This document shows positions 44,444 to 53,506 of a stretch of DNA of 64,000 nucleotides, piece by piece; the stretch's first letter is position 1; every line of letters starts with the position of its first letter. The notes under the pieces are model-generated. The model was given only the letters and a program-made list of their open reading frames with translations. It was not told the DNA's origin and ran no database searches. The position numbers and the translations under genes were made by a program. The stretch comes from Pseudoxanthomonas sp. PXM03 (lineage in GTDB: Bacteria; Pseudomonadota; Gammaproteobacteria; Xanthomonadales; Xanthomonadaceae): positions 744,001 to 808,000 of the forward strand of contig NZ_JACVAU010000002.1 in NCBI RefSeq assembly GCF_014852005.1, written 5' to 3'.

Positions 44444-45214
44444 ATGTGCCTGGTCGCGCTCGCCTGGAACGTCCATCCCCGCTGGCGGCTGCTGCTGGCG
44501 GGCAACCGTGATGAGTTCCACGGGCGCCCGACCGCAGCGCTGGCCGCCTGGGCGGAGGTGCCGGGCGTTCTGGCGGGCCGCGATCTCCAGTCGGGCGGCA
44601 CCTGGGCCGGCGTGGACCAGCAGGGCCGGATGGCGGTGGTGACCAATGTGCGCGACCCGGCCATCCAGGTGCCGGGAGCGCCCTCCCGGGGCCACCTGGC
44701 GGCGGGATTCCTGGGCTCGCGCGACGGCGCCGACCATCGCGCGGCGGGTCTGCTGACAGCGGCGGAAGGGTTTGCCCCGTTCAATCTGGTGCTGGCCGAT
44801 GCGGTCGCATGCGAATACGTCAGCAACTACCCCACTCCACGCCGGATCGCCCTGGCGCCCGGCCTGCACGCCGTCTCCAATGGGGACCTGGACGAACCCT
44901 GGCCCAAGACGATGGCCCTGAAGGAACGACTGGCCGCGTGGGTCGCCGCCGGGGAAGATGACGTGACGCCCTTGTGGCGCGCCCTGTCGGACGAAACCCG
45001 CGCGCCGGATGCGCGCCTGCCGGACACTGGTGTTGGGCGGGACCTGGAGCGAATGCTCTCGTCCGCCTTCATCCGTGACGCCCGCTACGGCACCCGCGCC
45101 AGCACGCTGATCGCCATCGACCACGGAGGACATGGCTGGATAAGCGAGCGCCGGTTCGGTCCGGAGGGGGTGTTCGAGGGGGAGACGACGTTGCGGATAG
45201 GAACGGGCGCGTAG
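44444..45214 (+). CDS. NRDE family (TANGO2-like) protein
   Basis: A 256-residue protein that begins MCLVALAWNVHPRWRLLLAG, with Cys2 as the possible N-terminal nucleophile of an NTN-hydrolase-like fold. The family motif GNRDEFHGRPT follows near residue 25. The eukaryotic homologue TANGO2 has been linked to haem and lipid handling, but bacterial function is not settled. A lone plus-strand gene divergent from mraZ. No Shine-Dalgarno sequence precedes the ATG. Confidence 0.85.
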   Translation: MCLVALAWNVHPRWRLLLAGNRDEFHGRPTAALAAWAEVPGVLAGRDLQSGGTWAGVDQQGRMAVVTNVRDPAIQVPGAPSRGHLAAGFLGSRDGADHRAAGLLTAAEGFAPFNLVLADAVACEYVSNYPTPRRIALAPGLHAVSNGDLDEPWPKTMALKERLAAWVAAGEDDVTPLWRALSDETRAPDARLPDTGVGRDLERMLSSAFIRDARYGTRASTLIAIDHGGHGWISERRFGPEGVFEGETTLRIGTGA

Positions 45215-45237
45215 TCGACCCTTCCACGCCTGAAGTC

Positions 45238-45269
45238 GTGCGGTCGCGACTGACGTTGCTCCTACAAGG
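45238..45269 (-). repeat. Single GTAG-headed REP element
   Basis: On the minus strand this reads GTAGGAGCAACGTCAGTCGC, continuing GACCGCACGAC, the same family as the pair at 51122-51262. Confidence 0.75.
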
Positions 45270-45295
45270 AAAAACAGCGGGTACCTGCTTACCAG

Positions 45296-45416
45296 CCCCC
45301 TGAGTCAGGGGGCGATCCGCACCGCAGGTGCGGATGGGGGTGTGGCGGCGACGGCCTGGGGCCCAAAGTTCGCGCGCGAACTTTGGGAGCTTCATCGCGC
45401 GTCGCGCGATGAAGCT
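45296..45416. repeat. Four tandem perfect palindromes 3' of rnpB
   Basis: The palindromes are CCCCCTGAGTCAGGGGG (45296-45312); ATCCGCACC-GCA-GGTGCGGAT (45315-45335); a 26-base perfect palindrome centred on GCGCGC, with arms CCCAAAGTTCGCG (45362-45387); and a 29-base one with arms AGCTTCATCGCGCG around a single T (45388-45416). The last two abut each other and the 3' end of rnpB. They may act in termination or 3'-end protection, or be inserted repeats. Confidence 0.85.
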
Positions 45417-45419
45417 GGC

Positions 45420-45771
45420 GGCGGAGCCGGCCGGTAAGCCGGGTTCTGTCGTGGACAGTCATTCCTCTAGGCGCAACGTCACCGTTACGCTCAAGCAACC
45501 TACCCGGACCCGACGCGGGCCGCGCCATGAGGTCCCTATTTGGTCTTGCTCCCGGTGGGGTTTGCCGTGCCGGTCCGTTGCCGGACTCGCGGTGCGCTCT
45601 TACCGCACCATTTCACCCTTGCCGTCCTGCCGAAACAGTCTTAGGCGGTATCTTTCTGTTGCACTTTCCGTCGGCTCGCGCCGCCCAGGCGTTACCTGGC
45701 ACCGTGCCCTGTGGAGCCCGGACTTTCCTCGGCATTGTTTCCAATGACGCGACTGTCTGGCCGGCTCCGCC
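45420..45771 (-). ncRNA. rnpB: RNase P RNA (M1, class A)
   Basis: The catalytic RNA that trims tRNA 5' leaders. On the minus strand the 5' part contains GAGGAAAGTCCGGGCTCCAC, then GGGTGAAATGGTGCGGTAAG and ACCGCGAGTCCGGCAACGG. The 3' part has AGAGGAATGACTGTCCACGA and then CAGAACCCGGCTTACCGG. The two ends pair (GGAGCCGGCC with GGCCGGCTCC). Length about 350 nt. A GACAAT -10 lies at 45778-45783, consistent with a start near 45771. It sits 45 bases after chrA. Confidence 0.96.
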
Positions 45772-45777
45772 GCGTGC

Positions 45778-45783
45778 ATTGTC
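45778..45783 (-). promoter_or_regulatory. -10 box of rnpB
   Basis: GACAAT on the minus strand, followed by a G+C-rich discriminator (GCACGCGGCGG) before the RNA 5' end. No convincing -35 is seen. Confidence 0.5.
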
Positions 45784-45816
45784 GCACAGCTGCCGCCCCC
45801 GCCCCGTCGCGAATGA

Positions 45817-46989
45817 TCAGGGGAATGCGTGCAGCAACAGGCCCAATAAAGGCATCCCCAGCACGACCCACGCCATCGGCACCCGCCTCGCCAGCGCGGC
45901 GATGCCCGCAACCACGGCTACCACGTCCCATGCCCCGGATACCGCTTCCGTCCAGAGCGGATCGTAAAGCGCTGAAAGCAGCAGCCCCACGACCGCCGCA
46001 TTGATGCCCGCCAGGACGCCACGCATGCGCGGCAGCGCCACGATGCGGTGCCAGAACGGCAGCACCCCGATGACCAGCAAGAACGAGGGCAGGAAGATGG
46101 CGACCAGTGCCAGCAAGCCGCCGGCCCACCCGCCGGATCCAGCGCTCATGGACGCGCCCAGGTAGCCGGCAAAAGTGAACATCGGTCCAGGCACCGCCTG
46201 CACAGCACCGTAGCCCGCGATGAAGGCGTCCTGCGCCAACCAGCCCGGCGCGACCACACCCGATTGCAACAACGGCATCACCACGTGCCCGCCGCCAAAC
46301 ACCAGCGCGCCCGCGCGATAGAAAAGACCGAACACGTCGGCGGAAGAACCTGGCCCGGACAGCCACCACGGCAGCATAAGCAACGCGGTGAACACCACCA
46401 GCGCGACGACGCCCACCCGGCGCGAGGGTACGCCACGCATCGATGGCGTCGGCGCACTCTTCAGGTCCCGCCTCAACGCCAGCCCCGCCACCGCACCCGA
46501 GACGATGACGGCCAGTTGCATCCATGCCGCCGGCCACGCGACCAGCACCGCCGCGCACCCCAGCATCAGCAGCCACGTGGCCGCATTCCGGCAGAACGCA
46601 CGCGCCATTCCCCATGTCGCATGCGCAACCACGGTCACCGCCAGCAGCTTGAGTCCATGGACCAGGCCCTCCGGGATCTCGCCCCACCCTTGCGAGATGC
46701 CGGCACCCAGGCCGATCATCAGCAGTGCGGAAGGAAGGGTGAAGCCACACCAGGCCGCGAGCGCACCGGGAAGACCTGCACGGCCCAGGCCGACCACCAT
46801 GCCCACCTGGCTGCTGGCCGGCCCTGGCAACAGTTGGCACAGCGCGACAATGTCCGCGTACCCGGCCTCGTCCAGCCAGCGACGACGCACCACCAACGCC
46901 TCGCGGAAGTAGCCAAGATGGGCGATCGGCCCGCCGAACGAGGTCAGCCCGAGACGCAGGAAAACAAGAAAGACGCGCCACGCTTCCAT
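45817..46989 (-). CDS. chrA: Chromate transporter ChrA
   Basis: A 390-residue inner-membrane protein of the CHR family, two-domain form, that exports chromate. Both halves carry the family motif: FGGPIAHLGYFR with ALCQLLPGPASSQVGMVVG in the N-terminal half, and FGGGHVVMPLL with GYGAVQAVPGPMFTFAGYLG in the C-terminal half. About ten helices. It starts 27 bases after rsmI and may be in its operon. No chrB-type regulator is nearby, so true chromate resistance is not assured. Confidence 0.93.
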   Translation of the reverse strand: MEAWRVFLVFLRLGLTSFGGPIAHLGYFREALVVRRRWLDEAGYADIVALCQLLPGPASSQVGMVVGLGRAGLPGALAAWCGFTLPSALLMIGLGAGISQGWGEIPEGLVHGLKLLAVTVVAHATWGMARAFCRNAATWLLMLGCAAVLVAWPAAWMQLAVIVSGAVAGLALRRDLKSAPTPSMRGVPSRRVGVVALVVFTALLMLPWWLSGPGSSADVFGLFYRAGALVFGGGHVVMPLLQSGVVAPGWLAQDAFIAGYGAVQAVPGPMFTFAGYLGASMSAGSGGWAGGLLALVAIFLPSFLLVIGVLPFWHRIVALPRMRGVLAGINAAVVGLLLSALYDPLWTEAVSGAWDVVAVVAGIAALARRVPMAWVVLGMPLLGLLLHAFP

Positions 46990-47016
46990 GGCGTCAACGA
47001 GGCTTGCGCCACGCCA

Positions 47017-47847
47017 TCAGTCTTCCGCCTTCATTCCGTACAGCGCCTTGCGCGGCGCGCCGGTGATCTCGGCTGCCAGCTTGGCGGCCGCCGATGGCGG
47101 CAGGTGCGCGTTGAGCAGGGCATAGACACGGCGCCCCTCCACCAGTTGCGCACTTTCATCGTCCGCGGCGCCCTGCACCATCACCACGAACTCCCCCTTG
47201 CGCTGGTTGTCATCGGCATCGACCCGCGCCTGCAGCTCGGCGAGCGTGCCATCCAGCACGGTCTCGAACAGCTTGGTCAGCTCACGCGCGATCACGGCAG
47301 GACGGTCTGCGCCAAAGGCCATGCCCATGTCCGCGAGGGATTCGGCGATGCGGTGCGAGGACTCATAGAACACCAGCGTGCGCGCCTCGCCCGCCAGGCG
47401 CTGCAGTTGCTCCCGCCGCGCGGACGCCTTGGCAGGCAGGAAGCCTTCAAACGTGAACCGGTCACTCGGCAGCCCGGCCACACTCAGCGCCGCGATTGCC
47501 GCACACGCGCCCGGCAAGGGACTGACCTTGATGCCCGCCGCACGCGCCGCACGCACCAGGCGGAAACCCGGATCGCTGACCAGCGGCGTGCCGGCATCGC
47601 TGACCAGCGCCAGCGAGTCGCCGGCCAGCAGGCGTTCGACCACGCGTTGCGACAGGGCGTCCTCGTTGTGCTCGTGCAGCGCCAGCAGGGGCGTGGAAAC
47701 ACCGAAATGCGACAGCAACTGGCCGCTGCGCCGGGTGTCTTCGGCGCAGATCGCCGCGACGTTGCGGAGTGTCTCCAGCGCGCGCGGCGTGAGGTCGCCG
47801 AGATTGCCGATCGGCGTGGCGACGATGAACAGGGTTCCGGCAGGCAT
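47017..47847 (-). CDS. rsmI: 16S rRNA 2'-O-methyltransferase RsmI
   Basis: A 276-residue tetrapyrrole-methylase-fold enzyme that 2'-O-methylates C1402 of 16S rRNA, the same base that RsmH N4-methylates. It starts MPAGTLFIVATPIGNLGDLT, with ICAEDTRRSGQLLSHF, LVSDAGTPLVSDPG and FVVMVQGA. ATG 47847 was chosen because all upstream residues in the frame are shadow. Divergent from the lpoA-like gene, as in many gammaproteobacteria. Confidence 0.97.
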   Translation of the reverse strand: MPAGTLFIVATPIGNLGDLTPRALETLRNVAAICAEDTRRSGQLLSHFGVSTPLLALHEHNEDALSQRVVERLLAGDSLALVSDAGTPLVSDPGFRLVRAARAAGIKVSPLPGACAAIAALSVAGLPSDRFTFEGFLPAKASARREQLQRLAGEARTLVFYESSHRIAESLADMGMAFGADRPAVIARELTKLFETVLDGTLAELQARVDADDNQRKGEFVVMVQGAADDESAQLVEGRRVYALLNAHLPPSAAAKLAAEITGAPRKALYGMKAED

Positions 47848-47906
47848 TCCAGTGGGGCTCGATGGCTGAGGGTAGAATCGTAGCCGGTTCCCCTGCCCGA
47901 TCGCCG

Positions 47907-49328
47907 ATGCCGCCCATGAACCCGCCTGTTGCAAGCAAGCTTTCCGTACGCATCCGCCCCGCAAGGGCCCTGCTCGCGCTGCTGCTGGCCGCGTTGCTGG
48001 CCAGTTGCGCCACCACGCCCGGCGCCGGACCCACCGCATCGGCAGTGCGTTTCGCCCCGGCGTTCGGCAATGCCGCGGCGCTGGCCCGGCAGGATGCCAC
48101 CCTGAGCGGGCAGGCACGCAGCGACAATGCGCGCGAGATCGACCGCCTGCTCGCCACGCTGGACGATGCCACGCTCGCTCGCGACGCCGCCGCATTGCAG
48201 GCCGGCGATCCGCTGTACAACTTCGCCGGTCGCGCGCTGCAGCGCCGCGGCCTGCCGCTGCCGCGCCCGTTCGATCGCGGCACGCAATGGCATTTCGATG
48301 CGGGCAACCGCCCGCCTGCGGATTCCGACGGCTACCGCCCCCCGATGAAAGTGGCCGTCCTGCTTCCACTTTCCGGCACCCTCGCCACCGCCGCTGCACC
48401 CGTGCGCGACGGCCTGCTGGCGGGTTACTACGGCGAACACCGCCGCCGCCCCGAAGTTCAGTTCTACGACACCACCGGCACGGCAGCGGGTGCGACCGCC
48501 GCGTACGCGCGCGCAGCGGCCGAAGGCGCCGATTTCGTGATCGGCCCGCTCGGCCGCGACGAAGTCAGTGCGCTCTTCCAGCAACCGCAGCTCGCTGTCC
48601 CGATGCTGGTGCTGAATCGCGGCGTGGTGGCACCGCCGGACGGCAAGGCCGGCTTCTCGCTGGCCCCGGAAGACGATGGATTGGCCGCCGCGGAGTATCT
48701 GCTGGCCCGAGAGCGCCGCATGGCGCTGATCATCGAGGGCAGCGACGACAATGGCCGCCGCGCATCCCAGGCGTTCCGCGAGCGCTTCAGCGAACGCGGC
48801 GGCAAGGTCACGCGGGTGATCAGCGTGGCGGAAAACCCCGGCGACCTGTCGACCCTCCTTGCGACCGCTTCGCAGGAGGGCGTCGATGCGGTCTTCCTGG
48901 CCGTGCGCGGCAGCACGGCGCGCGTCCTGACCCCGCAACTGGCGCTCGCCGGCCTGGGCGGCAAGACGCGCGTGGGCACTTCGCAACTGACCTCGGGCAC
49001 CGGCAAGCCGGTGGAAGACATGGCGCTGGACGGCATCGCCTTCCCGACCGAAACCTGGACCTCGCGCGGCGTGCCGGCACTGCCCGCCGCCAGCGTGACC
49101 GGCGAACGCGTGCCGACCGCACGTGGTGCTGCCGCACGGCTGTTCGCGTTCGGCTATGACGCCTGGCTGCTGACGGCCTATCTGGAGAAGTTGGCGCTGG
49201 GGGCGAACACCGAGATCCGTGGCGCCACCGGGCGTCTGCAACTGGATGGCTTCGGCAACGTGGTGCGCACGCCCTCGTGGTCGGTGTTCAGTGGTGGTCA
49301 GGCCGTGCCCGTGGCGGATGGCGGTTGA
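47907..49328 (+). CDS. lpoA: Penicillin-binding protein activator LpoA-like lipoprotein
   Basis: A 473-residue outer-membrane lipoprotein predicted to activate PBP1A, LppC/YraM family. The lipobox is LLASC, with C34 as the lipidated residue. After a short N-terminal region comes a periplasmic-binding-protein-like domain ([53 protein letters not shown]). It is shorter than the E. coli protein, with a reduced N-terminal TPR domain. Start is 47907 or 47916; the open frame from 47862 begins upstream of a TAGAAT -10-like box (47872-47877). Confidence 0.88.
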   Translation: MPPMNPPVASKLSVRIRPARALLALLLAALLASCATTPGAGPTASAVRFAPAFGNAAALARQDATLSGQARSDNAREIDRLLATLDDATLARDAAALQAGDPLYNFAGRALQRRGLPLPRPFDRGTQWHFDAGNRPPADSDGYRPPMKVAVLLPLSGTLATAAAPVRDGLLAGYYGEHRRRPEVQFYDTTGTAAGATAAYARAAAEGADFVIGPLGRDEVSALFQQPQLAVPMLVLNRGVVAPPDGKAGFSLAPEDDGLAAAEYLLARERRMALIIEGSDDNGRRASQAFRERFSERGGKVTRVISVAENPGDLSTLLATASQEGVDAVFLAVRGSTARVLTPQLALAGLGGKTRVGTSQLTSGTGKPVEDMALDGIAFPTETWTSRGVPALPAASVTGERVPTARGAAARLFAFGYDAWLLTAYLEKLALGANTEIRGATGRLQLDGFGNVVRTPSWSVFSGGQAVPVADGG

Positions 49329-49707
49329 CCGCAGGAAACGCGGGCAAGCCGTCGAAGCAGCGGCGCGCGAGTTGCTGCGCCGCGCCGGCCTGACCGATCT
49401 GGCTGCCAACGCCCTTTACCGCGGCGGTGAACTGGATCTGGTGATGCGGGACGCCACGCGCCCCGGCACGCCGACCGTGGTGTTCGTGGAAGTGCGCTAC
49501 CGCCAATCGCAGGTCTTCGGTGGAGGCGCGGCATCGGTCGATGCCGGCAAGCGCCGCCGCCTGGTGCATGCGGCCCTGCGCTTCCTCCAGGACCATCCCG
49601 CACTCGCAGATGCTCCCTGCCGGTTCGACGTGATCGACGCGCAGGGCGATCCTGCCGCACCCCGGCTCACCTGGATCCGCGACGCGTTCCGCGCCGACGA
49701 AACCTGA
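49318..49707 (+). CDS. YraN family (UPF0102) nuclease-like protein
   Basis: A 129-residue protein with the endonuclease-like UPF0102 domain. It has [20 protein letters not shown], the acidic DLVMRD and [10 protein letters not shown] (E-x-R), and [20 protein letters not shown]. Function is unproven; a Holliday-junction-resolvase-like fold is known for the family. ATG 49318 overlaps the end of the lpoA gene by 11 bases, matching the usual lpoA-yraN pair. Confidence 0.9.
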   Translation: MAVDRRKRGQAVEAAARELLRRAGLTDLAANALYRGGELDLVMRDATRPGTPTVVFVEVRYRQSQVFGGGAASVDAGKRRRLVHAALRFLQDHPALADAPCRFDVIDAQGDPAAPRLTWIRDAFRADET

Positions 49708-49724
49708 GCCGTGTACGCCGCGCC

Positions 49725-49730
49725 TACAAT
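49725..49730 (+). promoter_or_regulatory. -10 box for a possible leaderless oxidoreductase transcript
   Basis: TACAAT ends six bases before the GTG start at 49737. No Shine-Dalgarno is visible. No clear -35 is seen. Confidence 0.4.
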
Positions 49731-49736
49731 GACGGC

Positions 49737-51125
49737 GTGAATCCATCCCTGCCCACCGAACTGCACGAAGCCCTGTCCACGCGCCTGGGGGACAGCTGGC
49801 TCACCGGCGATGCCTGCCGTCCTTATGGTGGCGACGATTCGCGCCAGTGGGCCATGCCGTGGGCCGTTGCCCTGCCGCGCACGCGCGAAGACGTGCTGGC
49901 CCTGGTGCGCGCATGCCGCGCGCATCGCGTTCCCATCGTCGCGCGCGGTGCAGGCACGGGCACCACCGGCGCCGCCGTGCCTGCACAGGGCGGCGTGGTG
50001 GTCTCGTTCTCGCGCATGGACCGGATCATCGACATGCGCGCTGCCGACCGGTGCGTGGTGGTGGAACCCGGCGTGCTCAACGGCAACCTGCAACAGGCAC
50101 TCGCGCCCCACGGCCTGTTCTGGCCACCCGATCCGTCCAGTGCCGACCTGTGCAGCGTGGGCGGCAACCTTGCCACGAATGCCGGCGGACCGCGCGCGGT
50201 GAAGTACGGCACCGCACGCGACAACGTGCTGGGGTTGGTCGCCGTGACCGGTGCGGGTGAACTGATCCGCTGCGGGGGCGCCTACACCAAGGACGCGACG
50301 GGTTACGACCTCACCCACCTGCTCGTCGGCAGCGAGGGCACCCTGGCGCTGATCGTGGAAGCAACCCTGAAGCTGGCGCCGCGACCACGTGCGCAGGCCG
50401 GACTGCGCGTGCTCTATCGCGACGCCGCCACGGCCGCGGCGGCGGTGTCGCGCATCATGGCGCGCCCGGCGACGCCGACCATGCTGGAATTCATGGACCG
50501 CAGCGCCATCGCGTTGATCCGGCGCAACGGCAGCGATGTGCCCGAGGCGGGTGCGATGCTGCTGGTCGAAGCCGACGGCGATGACGACACGCTGCCGTAT
50601 TCGCTGCAGGCATTGGCCGACGCCGCCGAAGGCGATGGCATGCTCACGCTGGACGTCGCGCAGGACGGTACCGCACGCGACCGGTTATGGGCCGCACGGC
50701 GCGCCCTGTCGCCGGCGCTGCGCACCATCAAACCCGGCAAGATCAACGAGGACGTGGTGGTGCCGGTGTCGCGCATTCCGGATCTGGTGGCGGCAATGGA
50801 AGCACTGTCGAACGAGGCGGCGCTGCCGATCGTCGTGTTCGGCCACGCCGGCAACGGCAACCTGCACGTCAACATCATGTACGACGACGGTGACGCCGCC
50901 GAGACGGCACGCGCGCATGCGGCCTTGCCGAAGGTCTTCGCGCACGTGCTGACGCTGGGAGGCACGCTGTCCGGCGAACACGGCATCGGCCTGAGCAAGC
51001 GGGATTTCATGGCGGATGCGTTCAACGTGGCGACGCTCGATGCGATGCGTGCGGTCAAAGCCGCGCTCGACCCCGACGACATCCTGAACCCCGGCAAGGT
51101 CCTGCCACCGCGGAAGCCCGTGTAG
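49737..51125 (+). CDS. FAD-linked oxidoreductase (GlcD / D-lactate dehydrogenase type)
   Basis: A 462-residue flavoprotein. The N-terminal PCMH-type FAD domain has VARGAGTGTTGAAVPAQGGV and CSVGGNLATNAGGPRAVKYG. The C-terminal FAD-oxidase domain has PGKINEDVVVPVSRIPDL, VFGHAGNGNLHVNI and LSGEHGIGLSKRDF. The family oxidises D-2-hydroxy acids such as D-lactate, glycolate or D-2-hydroxyglutarate; the substrate cannot be set here. Start is GTG 49737, right after TACAAT. The TAG stop is part of the GTAG of a REP element. Confidence 0.88.
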   Translation: MNPSLPTELHEALSTRLGDSWLTGDACRPYGGDDSRQWAMPWAVALPRTREDVLALVRACRAHRVPIVARGAGTGTTGAAVPAQGGVVVSFSRMDRIIDMRAADRCVVVEPGVLNGNLQQALAPHGLFWPPDPSSADLCSVGGNLATNAGGPRAVKYGTARDNVLGLVAVTGAGELIRCGGAYTKDATGYDLTHLLVGSEGTLALIVEATLKLAPRPRAQAGLRVLYRDAATAAAAVSRIMARPATPTMLEFMDRSAIALIRRNGSDVPEAGAMLLVEADGDDDTLPYSLQALADAAEGDGMLTLDVAQDGTARDRLWAARRALSPALRTIKPGKINEDVVVPVSRIPDLVAAMEALSNEAALPIVVFGHAGNGNLHVNIMYDDGDAAETARAHAALPKVFAHVLTLGGTLSGEHGIGLSKRDFMADAFNVATLDAMRAVKAALDPDDILNPGKVLPPRKPV

Positions 51126-51262
51126 GAGCGACGTGAGTCGCGACCGCGCCCCGACACACCTTGGGTATTCAAGGTGAAGAACGCGCCGCAGCGCGCCCGA
51201 CTGGCGAACGATCGGCTTTTTCGACTGTTTGACCGCGCGGTCGCGACTTACGTCGCTCCTAC
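51122..51262. repeat. GTAG-headed inverted REP pair
   Basis: The left arm GTAGGAGCGACGTGAGTCGC (continuing GACCGC) is mirrored by GCGGTCGCGACTTACGTCGC (continuing TCCTAC) at 51237-51262. The left GTAG holds the oxidoreductase stop codon. It fills the gap to the convergent thiL. Confidence 0.9.
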
Positions 51263-51269
51263 AACAGCC

Positions 51270-52223
51270 TCAGGACTTCGCAAAGTGGTCATAACCGCGG
51301 CGCGGTGAAGACCACGGCGTGCCATCGGAACGCATCGGCTGCACCCCCTCGCCCGCCACGATGCGTCCTATCCGCGTGACCCGCAGATCAAGCTGCGAGA
51401 ACACGGCGTCGATGCGTTCACGCGCATCGGCAGGTGCGGTGAAGCAGAGTTCGTAGTCGTCGCCACCGCTGGCCTGCAACGGCACGCGCGTCGCTTCATC
51501 GAACGTCGCCATCAACGCATCCGACGCCGGCAACACGTCGATGTCAACCTGCGCGCCCACGCCGCTCCGCGATGAGATATGGCCGAGATCCGCCAGCAGC
51601 CCGTCGGAAACATCGACGCAGGCGGTGGCGACGCCCCGCAGCGCGCGCCCCACTTCCACGCGTGGCGTGGGACGATCCAGTCGCGCACGCAGCGCATGAG
51701 CCGGTTCGCGGTCGAGCAGCACCAGGCCGCCCGCCGCATCGCCAAGCGTTCCGGTGACCCAGACGTCATCGCCAACGCGCGCGCCGTCGCGGCGCAAGGC
51801 GCGACCGGGCTCGACCAGACCCATCGCCGTCACCGAGATCGAAAGCGGACCCCGCGTGGTGTCACCCCCCACCAGCGCAATGCCGTGGCGCCCAGCCAGA
51901 TCCAGGAAGCCATCGAGAAAGCCGTCGACCCACGCCGCATCGGACCGGGGCAACGACAGCGACAACGTGCACCATGCGGGTTCGGCACCCATCGCGGCGA
52001 GATCGGACAGGTTCACCGCCAGCGCCTTCCAGCCGATGTCGGCCGCTGCGCTGTCTTCGGGAAAATGGACGCCGGCATTCAAGGTGTCGGCGGTGACGAC
52101 GAGCTGCAAGCCCGGCGGTGGCGCCAACAGCGCAGCGTCGTCGCCGATGCCGAGCACGATGTCGGCGCGCGTCCCCGCGCGGGCACGGATGCGGGCGATC
52201 AGGTCGAACTCGCCGGCACTCAT
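51270..52223 (-). CDS. thiL: Thiamine-monophosphate kinase
   Basis: A 317-residue kinase giving thiamine diphosphate from thiamine monophosphate, PurM-like fold. It has FDLIARIRARAGTRADIVLG at the N-terminus, IGDDAALL (metal-binding aspartates), ADTLNAGVHFP, VGGDTTRGPLSISVTAMG and CVDVSDGLLADLGHI. ATG 52223 was chosen as the conserved N-terminus. Lies after nusB, as in many bacteria, with a small HhH gene inserted between. Confidence 0.95.
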   Translation of the reverse strand: MSAGEFDLIARIRARAGTRADIVLGIGDDAALLAPPPGLQLVVTADTLNAGVHFPEDSAAADIGWKALAVNLSDLAAMGAEPAWCTLSLSLPRSDAAWVDGFLDGFLDLAGRHGIALVGGDTTRGPLSISVTAMGLVEPGRALRRDGARVGDDVWVTGTLGDAAGGLVLLDREPAHALRARLDRPTPRVEVGRALRGVATACVDVSDGLLADLGHISSRSGVGAQVDIDVLPASDALMATFDEATRVPLQASGGDDYELCFTAPADARERIDAVFSQLDLRVTRIGRIVAGEGVQPMRSDGTPWSSPRRGYDHFAKS

Positions 52224-52230
52224 GACGGCG

Positions 52231-52482
52231 TCAGGCGCGCGATCGCGCGAAATCGACGGCGGACTGGATCGCCGCACGTGCCTGCGGACTGTTCTTCCAG
52301 CAACTGGAACCCGTCAGCCCTGCGGCACTGGCGACGATCTCCGATGGTTCTGCGACGGCCAGCTGGCGCAGCGTAGCAATGCCCATCTGCTCCAGCCGCT
52401 GCACGACAGCAGGGCCCATCCCCTTCAACGCGAGCAACGCATCGCGCTGTTCCAGGGGGAACCGTGTGTCGCCGCCCGACAC
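52231..52482 (-). CDS. Small helix-hairpin-helix protein (Cdd1-like)
   Basis: An 83-residue protein from a GTG start at 52482, which lies one base beyond the nusB stop. It has the helix-hairpin-helix block LKGMGPAVVQRLEQMGIATL and the C-terminal GLTGSSCWKNSPQARAAIQS, similar to proteins labelled pathogenicity-locus Cdd1 / McrB-like. HhH motifs usually bind DNA non-specifically. The longer frame in the same phase overlaps nusB antisense-free sequence and is not needed. Confidence 0.7.
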   Translation of the reverse strand: MSGGDTRFPLEQRDALLALKGMGPAVVQRLEQMGIATLRQLAVAEPSEIVASAAGLTGSSCWKNSPQARAAIQSAVDFARSRA

Positions 52483-52483
52483 G

Positions 52484-52951
52484 TCAGCGCCGTGCCTGCG
52501 CCTCGGCGGGGCGCCATGCCACGGCCGCCTGGTCGAGCACGCCGTTGATGTACGTGTGCCCATGTTCGGAACCGAAACGCTTGGCGGTCTCGATGGCCTC
52601 GTTCAGCACCACGCGGTACGGCACGTCGATGCGGTGGATCAACTCGTAAGCGGCGATGCGCAGCACCGCGCGCTCGATGGGGTCGACCTCTTCGACCGTC
52701 CGGTCGAGGAACGGAAGCAGCGCCTCGTCCAGCGAGGCGCGATGCTTCACCACGCCGCGCACCAGGTCTTCGAAGTACTCAAGGTCCGCGATCTCGTGCG
52801 CCTGCTCATGCGCGAACTGCGCGATGACCTGCCCCACTTCGCCACCCGACATCTGCCACGCATAGACAGCCTGCAGCGCGCGGCGGCGCGCACGGGCACG
52901 CGTGACCGGATCGACGCCGTCCTTGCGGTGGGATTGATGATGTCGGCTCAC
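52484..52951 (-). CDS. nusB: Transcription antitermination factor NusB
   Basis: A 155-residue all-helical RNA-binding protein that, with NusE, supports rRNA antitermination. It has RRRALQAVYAWQMSGGEVGQ, LDRTVEEVDPIERAVLRIAA and VLNEAIETAKRFGSEHGHTY. Start is GTG 52951, preceded by GCAGGAGCAGAC. It follows ribH after 22 bases, the usual ribH-nusB pairing. Confidence 0.95.
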   Translation of the reverse strand: MSRHHQSHRKDGVDPVTRARARRRALQAVYAWQMSGGEVGQVIAQFAHEQAHEIADLEYFEDLVRGVVKHRASLDEALLPFLDRTVEEVDPIERAVLRIAAYELIHRIDVPYRVVLNEAIETAKRFGSEHGHTYINGVLDQAAVAWRPAEAQARR

Positions 52952-52973
52952 GTCTGCTCCTGCGATTCTTGGG

Positions 52974-53441
52974 TTACGGCAACTGTTCCAGCAACTGCGC
53001 CATCTCGATGGCGGCCAGTGCGGCCTCTTCGCCCTTGTTGCCATGGCTGCCTCCGGCACGCGCCTCGGCATCCTCGATCCTTTCCACCGCCAGCACGCCG
53101 TTCAGCACGGGCACGCCGGAATCCAGCTGCACGCGCATCAGGCCTTCAGCGCAACCATCGGCGACGTGCTCGTAGTGGCGAGTGTCGCCACGGATCACGC
53201 AGCCCAGCGCGATGATCGCCACGTGGCGCCCGTCTCCGGCCAGACGCGCGGCGGCGACCGGGATCTCCCACGCTCCAGGCACGCGCACCACGTCGATCGC
53301 CTCTTCGCCCACGCCGTTGCCGGCAAGGCTCTGGCGCGCGCCGGCCACCAGCACATCGGTGATGCGGGGGTTCCAGCGACTGGCGATGATCGCGAAGCGG
53401 GCGCCGTCGGGCGCGCGCAGATCGCCTTCGTAGTGGGACAT
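52974..53441 (-). CDS. ribH: Lumazine synthase (DMRL synthase)
   Basis: A 155-residue subunit of the capsid-like or pentameric enzyme that makes 6,7-dimethyl-8-ribityllumazine. It has [58 protein letters not shown] and the catalytic His in that last block. ATG 53441 ([16 protein letters not shown]). Part of the ribE-ribBA-ribH-nusB run controlled by the FMN riboswitch. Confidence 0.96.
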   Translation of the reverse strand: MSHYEGDLRAPDGARFAIIASRWNPRITDVLVAGARQSLAGNGVGEEAIDVVRVPGAWEIPVAAARLAGDGRHVAIIALGCVIRGDTRHYEHVADGCAEGLMRVQLDSGVPVLNGVLAVERIEDAEARAGGSHGNKGEEAALAAIEMAQLLEQLP

Positions 53442-53506
53442 GGCGGGTTCCTTGGGGGTGGGAAAGTCTAACAGCCGGGCGCGGCGACGGGTCCGCCCGG
53501 TGGGGA

